A stretch of DNA of 64,000 bases from Salinispora oceanensis (GTDB lineage Bacteria; Actinomycetota; Actinomycetes; Mycobacteriales; Micromonosporaceae). Of the stretch, positions 33,421 to 41,123 are shown piece after piece. The stretch lies in the NCBI RefSeq assembly GCF_000383575.1, contig NZ_KB911579.1, positions 3,256,523 through 3,320,522 on the forward strand, written 5' to 3'. The translations under genes were made by a program, and so were the position numbers. The first letter of the stretch is position 1. Each line of letters begins with the position of its first letter. The notes under the pieces were generated by a model. That model searched no databases. It saw only the letters and a list, made by a program, of their open reading frames with translations, and was not told the DNA's origin.

Positions 33421-34083
33421 ATGGGCAGCCGGCGGCTTCACCTGCACCTGAGCACCTGGCTGGGGCAGTGGCCGGCTGGTCCGGGTCGGCATGTGGTCGC
33501 CGCCCGGCGTCGGGCCCAGCCCGCGTGGGACGGTCGGCTCCGGCCGGCGATCGCCGTCTCCGCCGGAGAGCACCAGGTGCTCTCCGTGGCGCCGGAGCGG
33601 GTCGCCGCCGTCCGGGAACTGGCCCGGGGCTCGTCCCGGCGGCTCCTTGCCGGCCTGCCGGCGGCTGTCGGTCACCCCGACTGGGTGGTGCACGACGACG
33701 TGTTTCGGTGGACCGAGGACCCCGCGCCGCTGCCGGAGGTCGGGGAGTGGATCCCGCCGACCTCGCCCGGCCTGCCGCCCTGGCTCCGACTGTTCGACCG
33801 GCGGGTGCTGGTGGTGCGCGACGACCGCGGCCGGTACCAGGCCGGGGTCGGCGTCAAGTGGCATGACGCGTACGGCGGGGAGCTGGCGGTGGGCACCGTC
33901 CCGGCAGCCCGGGGGCGGGGGCTGGCCCGTCGGCTCGTCGCCCAGGCGGCGCGGAGTGTCCTCGCCGAGGGGGCGGTACCGACGTACCTGCACAGCCGGC
34001 GGAACACGGCGTCGGCCCGGGTGGCCGAGGCGGCCGGGTTCCCCGACCGCGGCTGGCGGTCGTTTGGGGTCTACCCAGGCTGA
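33421..34083 (+). CDS. GNAT-family N-acetyltransferase
   Basis: The product is 220 residues. The C-terminal half has the GNAT acetyl-CoA loop TVPAARGRGLARRLVAQAARSVLAEG and the late strand-helix TYLHSRRNTASARVAEAAGFPDRG. The N-terminal 100 residues are not distinctive. ATG 33421 is chosen for GGAGG 6 nt upstream. The substrate cannot be inferred. It is divergent from the two-component operon and separated by 286 bases from the GH3 gene, with a hairpin at 34157-34192 in that gap. Confidence 0.8.
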   Translation: MGSRRLHLHLSTWLGQWPAGPGRHVVAARRRAQPAWDGRLRPAIAVSAGEHQVLSVAPERVAAVRELARGSSRRLLAGLPAAVGHPDWVVHDDVFRWTEDPAPLPEVGEWIPPTSPGLPPWLRLFDRRVLVVRDDRGRYQAGVGVKWHDAYGGELAVGTVPAARGRGLARRLVAQAARSVLAEGAVPTYLHSRRNTASARVAEAAGFPDRGWRSFGVYPG

Positions 34084-34156
34084 ATTTCGAGCGAGACCCG
34101 CACCAGGGCAGGGGCGAAGCGGCGGCCGGCTCGTGCCGCCGGGGAGTGGGTAGGGC

Positions 34157-34192
34157 GCGGACCGGAGCTCCCGGGCCGGAACCCCGGTCCGC
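34157..34192. terminator. Candidate terminator hairpin
   Basis: GCGGACCGG (34157-34165) and CCGGTCCGC (34184-34192) pair between convergent genes. A short T-containing stretch (GTCCTTCCCC) follows. Confidence 0.4.
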
Positions 34193-34369
34193 GTCCTTCC
34201 CCCAGGCCCCCGCTGGCCGCCCGGGGGCGGATCGCCGGATGCAGCTGTGACGCTACGTATTCGGCGGCGGGTAGGCAAGGGTGATCCGAGGTGTTGGTGT
34301 GTCGAAAACTGGACTCTGACCTGCGGTAAGAGGTGTGCGACCAGCTGTAGCGAGCGGTGACGGAGCGTA

Positions 34370-35830
34370 CTAGGTGTGTCCGGCCGTCAGCCCGAGGAGT
34401 TCGGCGGCGGCGCGGCCGTTGGCGTGGCTGGCGCCGTAGGTGGTGACGAAGGCGCGTACCCCCGGTGGTCGCCACGACCCGGGCCAGCCCATCTCGACCA
34501 CCACCACCTGGTGCTGCGCGGCGAGCGCCGTCACCAGGTCGGCGGCGCCGGGCAGCAGGTGTAGCCGCCGGCCGACCAGGACGATCGTCCGCTCGCCGGC
34601 GATTCGGCGCAGCTCCCCCGGGTCCGTGCCGGTAGCGACGACCCGCAGCTGCTCGACGCCGCTGAGGTGCGGGCCGAGTCCCCACGGCACCCGTGCCTCG
34701 GCGACCGTCGAGCGGGAGTGCAGCTGCACCACCAGGGGACGGCCGAGCCCGGTCAGGGCGCCCTCCACCCGGACCGCCCGGCGGGCAGCGGCGTACCCGA
34801 GCTGGGCGGGCAGGGCATCGGCGGCGCCCGTGGTCCGGGTCCAGGCGGCGAGTTCGGCGGTACGGCCAGCCGCCTCCTCGACCCGTGCCCGCTCCAGCCG
34901 GCCGTCGGTGAGCGCCGTCCCGATCTCGTTGGCGACCTGCTCGACCAGGCCCGCATCGACCCGGGCGCCGATGCAGAGCAGGTCCGCCCCGGCGGCAAGC
35001 GCCGCGACGGCGGCCGGGCCCACCCCGCCCGCGACGCCCGCCGCGCCCCTCATCTCGAGGGCGTCGGTAACGACGGCCCCGGCGAAGCCGTACTCGTGGC
35101 GCAGTAGCCCAACCAGGGCTGCCCGGCTGAAGGTGGCCGGTCCCTCCCCAGTCAGCGTCGGGATCCGGATGTGCGCCGTCATCACCGCCCGGGCGCCGGC
35201 GGCGACCACCGCCGCGAACGGCGGTAGGTCCCGCTGCCGGAGGAGCGTCAGCGGGGCATCGATCGTGGGTAGTTCGTGGTGGGAGTCGACGACCGTGGCA
35301 CCGTGGCCGGGGAAGTGCTTGGCGCAGGCGGCCACTCCGCCGTGTTGCAGGCCGGCCACCGCGGCGGCGGCGTGGGCGGCCACCCGGTCCGGGTCGCGAC
35401 CGAAGGAGCGGGTGCCGATCACCGGGTTCTCGTCGGCGCTGTTGACATCAACGGCCGGGGCCAGGTTGACGGTGATGCCGAGGGTGGCCAACTCCGCCCC
35501 GATGGCCTCGTGGACCCGCCGGGTCAGCGCCACGTCGTCGATCGCCCCGAGTGCGGCGTTGCCGGGGTACGGGCTTCCGGTTGTGTGCGCGAGGCGGGTG
35601 ATGTCTCCGCCCTCCTCGTCGATCGCAACCAGTACGTCGGACCGGGCGGCACGGAGAGCGGCGGTGCTGGCCGCCACCTGTTCGGGGCCGTGCACGTTGG
35701 TGCCGAAGAGCGTGTGTCCGGCGAGGCCCTCGCCAACGAGGTCAACGGCCCACTGTGGTGGGACCGGGCCCGGGTAGGCGGCGAGCAGGGTGCCCAGCGC
35801 GAGGCGGCGGACACCTGGATCCGACCCCAT
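34370..35830 (-). CDS. GH3 beta-N-acetylhexosaminidase (NagZ-like), cytoplasmic
   Basis: The product is 486 residues without signal peptide. The GH3 barrel carries VAIDEEGGDITRL, the NagZ-type loop KHFPGHG (171-177) with the DSHHELP His, and the probable nucleophile Asp in VVTDALEMRGA. A C-terminal domain of about 130 residues follows. NagZ enzymes release terminal GlcNAc from peptidoglycan or chitooligosaccharides. Some actinobacterial relatives are phosphorylases. AGGAG lies 5 nt before ATG 35830. It is divergent from a ROK regulator, which probably controls it. A link with the N-glycan locus 7 kb away (cleaving core GlcNAc) is possible but unproven. Confidence 0.88.
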   Translation of the reverse strand: MGSDPGVRRLALGTLLAAYPGPVPPQWAVDLVGEGLAGHTLFGTNVHGPEQVAASTAALRAARSDVLVAIDEEGGDITRLAHTTGSPYPGNAALGAIDDVALTRRVHEAIGAELATLGITVNLAPAVDVNSADENPVIGTRSFGRDPDRVAAHAAAAVAGLQHGGVAACAKHFPGHGATVVDSHHELPTIDAPLTLLRQRDLPPFAAVVAAGARAVMTAHIRIPTLTGEGPATFSRAALVGLLRHEYGFAGAVVTDALEMRGAAGVAGGVGPAAVAALAAGADLLCIGARVDAGLVEQVANEIGTALTDGRLERARVEEAAGRTAELAAWTRTTGAADALPAQLGYAAARRAVRVEGALTGLGRPLVVQLHSRSTVAEARVPWGLGPHLSGVEQLRVVATGTDPGELRRIAGERTIVLVGRRLHLLPGAADLVTALAAQHQVVVVEMGWPGSWRPPGVRAFVTTYGASHANGRAAAELLGLTAGHT

Positions 35831-35948
35831 ATGCTCTCCTGTCTCCCTGTCGATACGGTCGATTACCCGTTCCGTTGGTGGTCGTTACGCTACGGTTACC
35901 TCTTTCGTCGTTGCGTGTGTGGCTGGTTATGAAATCTCGAGGACTGGC

Positions 35949-37124
35949 ATGACTATGACCCGGCTCCCCGGCACCCCCCGCCTGTTACGAGCGCTCAATG
36001 ACCGCGCGGCGCTGGAGCTGCTGCTGGAGCAGGGCCCCCTGACCCGAGCGCGGCTGGGCGAACTGACCGGTCTGTCCAAGGTGACCGCATCCCAGTTGGT
36101 CGAGCGGCTCGAGGAGCGGGGGCTGGTCGCCCGGGTCGGTGAGCAGGCGGGCGGGCGGGGTCCGAACGCCCAGCTGTACGCCGTCCGGCCGGGCAGCGCC
36201 CACGTAGTGGGGGTGGACTTCGGGGCCGCGCGGGTGGTCGCCGCCTGTGCGGACATCACCGGGACGGTGGTCGGCCGCTCCGTGCAGTCGACCGTCGATA
36301 CCGACGACCCGGTCGGCGTGGTGCACAACGCGGTCGTGACGGCCGCGAACAGCGCCGAGGCACCGCTGTCGACCGTACGCCGGGTCGTCCTGGGCGCCCC
36401 CGGTCTCGTCGACCCGACCAGTGGTGACATCACCTTCGCGTTCAACCTGCCGCGGTGGCACGCCGGCGTGCTCGGCGCGCTTCGGGACGACCTGCGCACC
36501 CCCGTGGTCTTCGAGAACGACGTCAACCTGGTGGCGATGGCCGAGGCGCGGTCGGGAGCGGCGCAGGGCGTGGCGGACTTCGTCCTGGCCTGGGTGGATG
36601 CCGGCATCGGTCTGGCGATCGTCATCGGTGGGCGGCTGCACCACGGCAGCACCGGTGCCGCCGGGGAGATCGGCTGGCTGCCGGTGCCCGGGGTGCCGAT
36701 CCCGCGTGCCGCTGCCCTTCGTACGAAGCCCGCATTCCAGCAGCTCGTCGGCGGGGAGGCGGTTCGCGCGCTCGCCCGGCAGCACGGGTACCCCGACGAT
36801 ACGGCGGCGGGTGGGGTCTCCGCCGCGGTCGCTGCCGGCGCGCCCGGTGCCCCGATGCTGGACGAGCTGGCCCGCCGGCTCGCGCTCGGCGTAACGAGTA
36901 CCTGTGTGGTGTTGGATCCACCGCTGGTGGTCCTGGCTGGTGCGGTCGGCCGGGCCGGCGGGGCGGCGTTGGCCGAAAGAGTGCAGCGAGAGGTGGCGGC
37001 GATCGCTCTGGTTCGGCCGCGGGTGGTGTCGACCGGGCTGACCGAGGAGCCGATTCTGCGCGGCGCGCTGCACACCGCCCTGAAGGCGGCCCGGGACGAG
37101 GTGTTCGGTTCCACGACGAGCTGA
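35949..37124 (+). CDS. ROK-family transcriptional regulator
   Basis: The product is 391 residues. An N-terminal winged helix (LGELTGLSKVTASQLVERLEERGLVARVG) precedes a ROK kinase-like domain (VVGVDFGAARVVAAC, VVLGAPGLVDPTSG, ENDVNLVAMAEA, GIGLAIVIGGRLHHGSTGAAGEIG). The CxCGxxGC zinc motif of classical ROK proteins is absent after GAAGEIGW, so it probably does not bind zinc in that way. Relatives such as NagC and Mlc sense GlcNAc-phosphate or glucose transport. GAGGA lies 7 nt before ATG 35949. Divergence from the GH3 gene (118 bp between starts) suggests control of amino-sugar use. Confidence 0.88.
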   Translation: MTMTRLPGTPRLLRALNDRAALELLLEQGPLTRARLGELTGLSKVTASQLVERLEERGLVARVGEQAGGRGPNAQLYAVRPGSAHVVGVDFGAARVVAACADITGTVVGRSVQSTVDTDDPVGVVHNAVVTAANSAEAPLSTVRRVVLGAPGLVDPTSGDITFAFNLPRWHAGVLGALRDDLRTPVVFENDVNLVAMAEARSGAAQGVADFVLAWVDAGIGLAIVIGGRLHHGSTGAAGEIGWLPVPGVPIPRAAALRTKPAFQQLVGGEAVRALARQHGYPDDTAAGGVSAAVAAGAPGAPMLDELARRLALGVTSTCVVLDPPLVVLAGAVGRAGGAALAERVQREVAAIALVRPRVVSTGLTEEPILRGALHTALKAARDEVFGSTTS

Positions 37125-37228
37125 GCGGCGGGTTGGTTGGCCGACGCTTCGGCGGTTGACCGCGTTTCGCTCCGGTAGCTCCTTCGGGGGCCCGGGTGTG
37201 GCTCACCGGTGCGTGGTTGGATGGAGCC

Positions 37229-38071
37229 GTGACTGGTGCCCTGATCCCCGGCCCCTCCGGTGCCGCCGCCGCCCCCGCCTCCGTGGACGCGGATCTGGTG
37301 GTCAGCCTCGACGGCGTGACCGTGCGCCGCGCCGGTGCGGCCCTGCTGCACGACCTTGACTGGCAGGTCGAGTTGGACGAGCGCTGGGTGGTGCTCGGTC
37401 CCAACGGTGCCGGTAAGACCACGTTGCTCAACCTGGCCGGCGGTCGACTGCACCCGACCGCCGGGCTGGCTCATGTGTTGGGCGAGCAGCTCGGTCGCAC
37501 CGACCTGACCGAGCTGCGGACGCGGATCGGGCTCTCCACCGCAGCCCTTGCTGAGCGGATCCCCACCGAGGAACGGGTCGTGGACGTGGTGGTGACCGCG
37601 TCCTGGTCCGTGGTGGGTCGCTGGCGGGAGGAGTACGACAGCGGCGACGAGATCCGGGCCCGGGCCCTGCTCGGCCAGCTCGGCGTCGGAGACCTCGCCG
37701 ACCGCCGGTACGGCACCCTCTCCGAGGGGGAACGTAAGCGGGTACAGATCGCTCGGGCGCTGATGACCGACCCGGAGCTGTTGCTGCTCGACGAGCCCGC
37801 CGCCGGGCTTGACCTGGGGGGCCGCGAAGAGTTGGTGGCTCGGCTCGCGGAGCTGGCGTCGGACCCGGATGCCCCGGCGTTGGTGCTGGTCACCCACCAT
37901 GTGGAGGAGATCCCGCCCGGCTTCACCCACGCGCTGCTGCTACGCGACGGGGACGTGGTGGCGCAGGGCCTGCTGACTGATGTCCTCACCGGGGACAATC
38001 TCAGCAAGACGTTCGGGCTGCCGCTGGTGGTGGAGCGACACGGCGACCGCTTCACCGCCCGGGCCGGTTGA
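37229..38071 (+). CDS. ABC-type ATPase, stand-alone (ModF/YlmA-like)
   Basis: The product is 280 residues and holds one ABC domain. Walker A is GPNGAGKTT, the signature LSEGERKRVQIARAL, Walker B LLLLDEPAAGLD and the H-loop VLVTHHVEEI. The HHVEEIPPGFTHALLL pattern is typical of cytosolic ATPases of the ModF/YlmA kind, whose partner permease is often not encoded nearby. No permease is found beside it. It is unlikely to serve the CUT1 importer at 18-20 kb, because it lacks the C-terminal regulatory OB fold of MalK/MsiK. GTG 37229 is the preferred start, with GGAG very close upstream. ATG-less extension from 37196 is possible. Confidence 0.85.
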   Translation: MTGALIPGPSGAAAAPASVDADLVVSLDGVTVRRAGAALLHDLDWQVELDERWVVLGPNGAGKTTLLNLAGGRLHPTAGLAHVLGEQLGRTDLTELRTRIGLSTAALAERIPTEERVVDVVVTASWSVVGRWREEYDSGDEIRARALLGQLGVGDLADRRYGTLSEGERKRVQIARALMTDPELLLLDEPAAGLDLGGREELVARLAELASDPDAPALVLVTHHVEEIPPGFTHALLLRDGDVVAQGLLTDVLTGDNLSKTFGLPLVVERHGDRFTARAG

Positions 38072-38147
38072 GGCGCGGCGTGGCTCGCGTCAGGCCGTGA
38101 CCGGGTAGGGAACCCGCAGCCCCAACCCGCCAAACCGGAGGTGCTCA

Positions 38148-39044
38148 ATGCCACAGACCCGGGTGGTCGTCCTGGGTAGCGCCAACATGGACCTCGTGGC
38201 GACCGCTGCGGCGCTGCCTCGACCGGGGGAGACGCTGCTCGGCGCGGACTTCGTCATGGTTCCCGGTGGCAAGGGCGCCAACCAGGCCATCGCGGCAGCG
38301 CGGGCCGGCGCGGCCTGCACGTTCCTCGGTGCCATCGGCTCCGACGCTTTCGGCGTTACCCTGCGTGCCCGTATCACCGCGGCCGGAGTGGACACCAGTC
38401 AGCTACGGGTCATGTACGGCGCCTCCGGGGTCGCCCTGGTGATGGTGAACGCCGAGGGGGAGAACGCCATCGTGGTCAGTCCCGGCGCCAACGCCACGAT
38501 GACCGGGCTGACCGAGCCGGAGCTGACCGCCGTACGGGAAGCGGATGTGCTGGTCGCCCAGTTGGAGATCCCGGTGGAGACCGTTACCGAGGCGGCGGTG
38601 GCGGCGCGTGCGGCCGGCACTCGGGTGGTGCTCAACGCCGCGCCCGCCCGGACCGTGCCGCCGGAGCTCTTCGCCGCCACCGACGTGTTGGTGGTCAACG
38701 AGAGCGAGGCGCAGACGTTCACCGGCCACGGTCGGGACAAGCCAGAGGCCCTGCTGGAGCTGACGCCCCGGGCGGTGCTCACCCTCGGCGTCTCCGGCGC
38801 CTGGTACGGCGACCGGGATGGCGGCCGGGCGTGCGTCCCGGCGGTGCCGGTCGAGACCGTTGACTCGACGGCGGCCGGGGACGCGTTCTCGGCCGCGCTC
38901 GCGGTTGGCTGGGGGGAGGGGCGCGACCTGGTGGACGCGGCGCGGTGGGCGACGGGCGCCGGCGCCGCGTGTGTTCGGCGGCTCGGCGCTTCGGTGGCGT
39001 TGCCTCGCCGGGACGAGATCGACGAGCTGTACCGGCCGGGCTGA
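38148..39044 (+). CDS. rbsK: Ribokinase-like PfkB-family sugar kinase
   Basis: The product is 298 residues, normal for the family. PfkB signature 1 is present (PGGKGANQAIAAARAGA), preceded by VLGSANMDLV and PGETLLGADF. Signature 2 with the catalytic base is DSTAAGDAFSAALA. These match ribokinase rather than fructokinase, so phosphorylation of ribose or a related pentose at the 5-hydroxyl is expected. A ribosome-binding GGAGG lies 6-7 nt before ATG 38148. It follows the ABC ATPase by 76 nt on the same strand. No ribose transporter is present nearby, so the gene symbol is tentative. Confidence 0.82.
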   Translation: MPQTRVVVLGSANMDLVATAAALPRPGETLLGADFVMVPGGKGANQAIAAARAGAACTFLGAIGSDAFGVTLRARITAAGVDTSQLRVMYGASGVALVMVNAEGENAIVVSPGANATMTGLTEPELTAVREADVLVAQLEIPVETVTEAAVAARAAGTRVVLNAAPARTVPPELFAATDVLVVNESEAQTFTGHGRDKPEALLELTPRAVLTLGVSGAWYGDRDGGRACVPAVPVETVDSTAAGDAFSAALAVGWGEGRDLVDAARWATGAGAACVRRLGASVALPRRDEIDELYRPG

Positions 39045-39106
39045 CTCTTCAGGCCCAGGGCGGGTGGTGGCCGTGGCACCCGGGGAGGGATGTTCTGGCC
39101 GCCAGG

Positions 39107-39589
39107 TCACCGGTCGTAGGTCTGCTGTTCGACCGCGCGCTGCACGGCGCGGTAGATCTGGCCGAACCGGAGGGCGTCCGGCGTGCGCAGGAGCAGTAGC
39201 TCGCGGCCCTGTGCCTGCACCCACAGCTCGTGTACGCGGTTTCCCCGCTCGTAGGAGCGGTCCAGCCAGCCGAGCGGGATCTCCAGGAAGGGCACCGCGG
39301 CCAGCGCGAGTAGCAGGCACCCGGCGAGGGTGAGCAGCACCGGCAGCCAGCCTCGCTCCGGCGCCGACCAGACCAGCGAGAGTGCGCAGACCACTGCCGC
39401 CAGGGGCGGCAACGACAACAGCAGCACCAGGACACCGCGGCTGAGTAGCCGCCCGCGGACGGCGAGGGTGGTTCGCCCCTTCGTGTGCCAGACGTACCTG
39501 ATCTCGGCTATCGGCACCCGGAGCCCGCCCGACCGGATCGCCTCGGAGGTCACCTGCACCGCGTCGTCCCGGTAATAGAGGGTCATCAT
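39107..39589 (-). CDS. DUF6232-type membrane protein (copy A)
   Basis: The product is 160 residues. An N-terminal beta segment (MTLYYRDDAVQVTSEAI...VPIAEIRYVW) precedes two hydrophobic helices (VLVLLLSLPPLAAVVCALSLVW and VLLTLAGCLLLALAAVPFL). A C-terminal segment has RGNRVHELWVQAQGRELLLLRTPDALRFGQIYRAVQRA. The tandem gene at 39665 has the same layout and the motif DALRFGQIYRALQRA. The family is common in actinomycetes and has no known function. ATG 39586 is an equally good start. Confidence 0.75.
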   Translation of the reverse strand: MMTLYYRDDAVQVTSEAIRSGGLRVPIAEIRYVWHTKGRTTLAVRGRLLSRGVLVLLLSLPPLAAVVCALSLVWSAPERGWLPVLLTLAGCLLLALAAVPFLEIPLGWLDRSYERGNRVHELWVQAQGRELLLLRTPDALRFGQIYRAVQRAVEQQTYDR

Positions 39590-39664
39590 TAACCCTAACC
39601 GGGGTCGGTGGTGCGGGTCGGTCCGATCGGGCCGGCGTCCGGTGCTACTCCGGCACCGGGGCCG

Positions 39665-40180
39665 CTATGGGCTGGTGGCGCGGGAGCGGTCCGATCTCGC
39701 CGCTGGGTGCGGGGGTCGGGGAGCCGGCTGGCTGGCTTCGATGGCGCGCTGCAGGGCTCGGTAGATCTGCCCGAACCGCAGCGCGTCCGCGGTCGCCAGC
39801 AGCAGCATCGGCCGGCCCTGCCAGCGGATCCAGATCTCCAGCCGGCGGCTGCCCCGGGCGTACGAGCGGTCCAGGTGTTCGAAGAGGAAGTCGGCGACCG
39901 GCCCGGCCGCGAGCCCGACCAGGACCGAGGCGCCGATGATGGCGATGGTGATGGTGGGGGAGCTGCTGAGCCAGAGCGCCAGCACGATGCCCGCCACCGC
40001 CGCTACCAGCGGAACGGCCAGGGCCGCGCCGATCGCGCCGCGGCCGGCCAGCACGCGCCAGGAGCGGCTGCCGCGGTGGTGCCACGCGGCGCTGATCTCG
40101 GCCAGCGGGAAGGTCCGGTCCATCACCTGCACAGTTGTGGAGGTGATCCGGATCGATTTGTCGTCGTAATGCGTGACCAT
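39665..40180 (-). CDS. DUF6232-type membrane protein (copy B)
   Basis: The product is 171 residues and paralogous to the gene at 39107: VTHYDDKSIRITSTTVQ...FPLAEISAAW at the start, two membrane helices (ALAVPLVAAVAGIVLALWL and IAIIGASVLVGLAAGPVADFLF), then RGSRRLEIWIRWQGRPMLLLATADALRFGQIYRALQRA. A Pro/Arg/Ser-rich tail follows. It precedes copy A on the minus strand with a 75-nt gap, so both are probably co-transcribed after duplication. Function unknown. Confidence 0.75.
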   Translation of the reverse strand: MVTHYDDKSIRITSTTVQVMDRTFPLAEISAAWHHRGSRSWRVLAGRGAIGAALAVPLVAAVAGIVLALWLSSSPTITIAIIGASVLVGLAAGPVADFLFEHLDRSYARGSRRLEIWIRWQGRPMLLLATADALRFGQIYRALQRAIEASQPAPRPPHPAARSDRSRATSP

Positions 40181-40277
40181 CTCGGAACTCCCGGTGCCAG
40201 GGCTGGCGCCAGACTACGGCCCCAACGGCGGGGTCGTAAGGTTGGCACGCTACTTCGACGAGGAAGTGAGGGACAGC

Positions 40278-41051
40278 GTGGGCGAGTTCGTGCGGCTGGA
40301 GATCAAGGACGGGATCGGCACCATTCGACTGGAGCGGCCGCCGATGAATGCGCTGAACACCCAGGTGCAGGAGGAGTTGCGCGCCGCGGCGACCGAGGCG
40401 GGTGGCGATCCGGCCGTCCGGGCGGTCATCGTGTACGGCGGGGATCGGGTCTTCGCCGCCGGCGCGGACATCAAGGAGATGGCCGATATGTCCTACGTGG
40501 ACATGGCCGAGCGGGCGGTCGCGCTCTCCAGCGCACTGGGGGCGATCGCCCAGATCCCCAAGCCGGTGGTCGCCGCGATCACCGGGTACGCCCTCGGCGG
40601 CGGCTGCGAGCTGGCCCTCGCCTGTGACTGGCGGGTGGTGGCCGAGGACGCCAAGCTGGGCCAGCCGGAGATCAAGCTCGGCGTCATTCCCGGCGCCGGT
40701 GGCACCCAGCGGCTGGCCCGCCTGGTCGGCCCGGCCCGTGCCAAGGATCTGATCATGTCGGGCCGGATGGTGGACGCGGCGGAGGCGCTCCGGATCGGGC
40801 TGGCCGACCGGGTGGCCCCCGCCGCCGAGGTCTACGCCGCTGCGGTGGCCCTGGTGCAGCCGTACCTGACCGGGCCGGTGCAGGCCCTGCGCGCGGCGAA
40901 GCTGGCGGTCGACGGTGGCCTGGAGATGGATCTGACCTCCGGTCTGGCCTGGGAGAGCCAGCTCTTCGCGGCGCTGTTCGCCACCGACGACCGGCGGGAG
41001 GGCATGGCGGCCTTCGTGGCGAAGCGCAAGCCGGACTTCACCGGACGTTGA
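40278..41051 (+). CDS. Enoyl-CoA hydratase/isomerase family protein
   Basis: The product is 257 residues, the canonical crotonase length. The oxyanion-hole segments are RVFAAGADIKEMADM and GYALGGGCELALACDWRV. The two catalytic glutamates of hydratases appear in GQPEIKLGVIPGAGGTQRL. This suits hydration of trans-2-enoyl-CoA in fatty acid or branched-chain degradation. GTG 40278 with GAGGGA 4 nt upstream is chosen. The longer frame from 40173 would overlap the divergent DUF6232 start and adds unrelated residues. It is followed after 72 nt by a ThDP enzyme on the same strand. Confidence 0.9.
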   Translation: MGEFVRLEIKDGIGTIRLERPPMNALNTQVQEELRAAATEAGGDPAVRAVIVYGGDRVFAAGADIKEMADMSYVDMAERAVALSSALGAIAQIPKPVVAAITGYALGGGCELALACDWRVVAEDAKLGQPEIKLGVIPGAGGTQRLARLVGPARAKDLIMSGRMVDAAEALRIGLADRVAPAAEVYAAAVALVQPYLTGPVQALRAAKLAVDGGLEMDLTSGLAWESQLFAALFATDDRREGMAAFVAKRKPDFTGR

Positions 41052-41123
41052 TCCGGGGCGTTCCCATTCCGGCTACCGCTGGGTAGCGTAAGCCCGGACC
41101 TTCCGCGGGCAGGGGAGCTGGTC

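Noticed and set aside
40173..40277. Longer N-terminus for the enoyl-CoA hydratase
   Set aside because: It overlaps the divergent DUF6232 start and adds residues foreign to the crotonase family. GTG 40278 has a ribosome-binding site.
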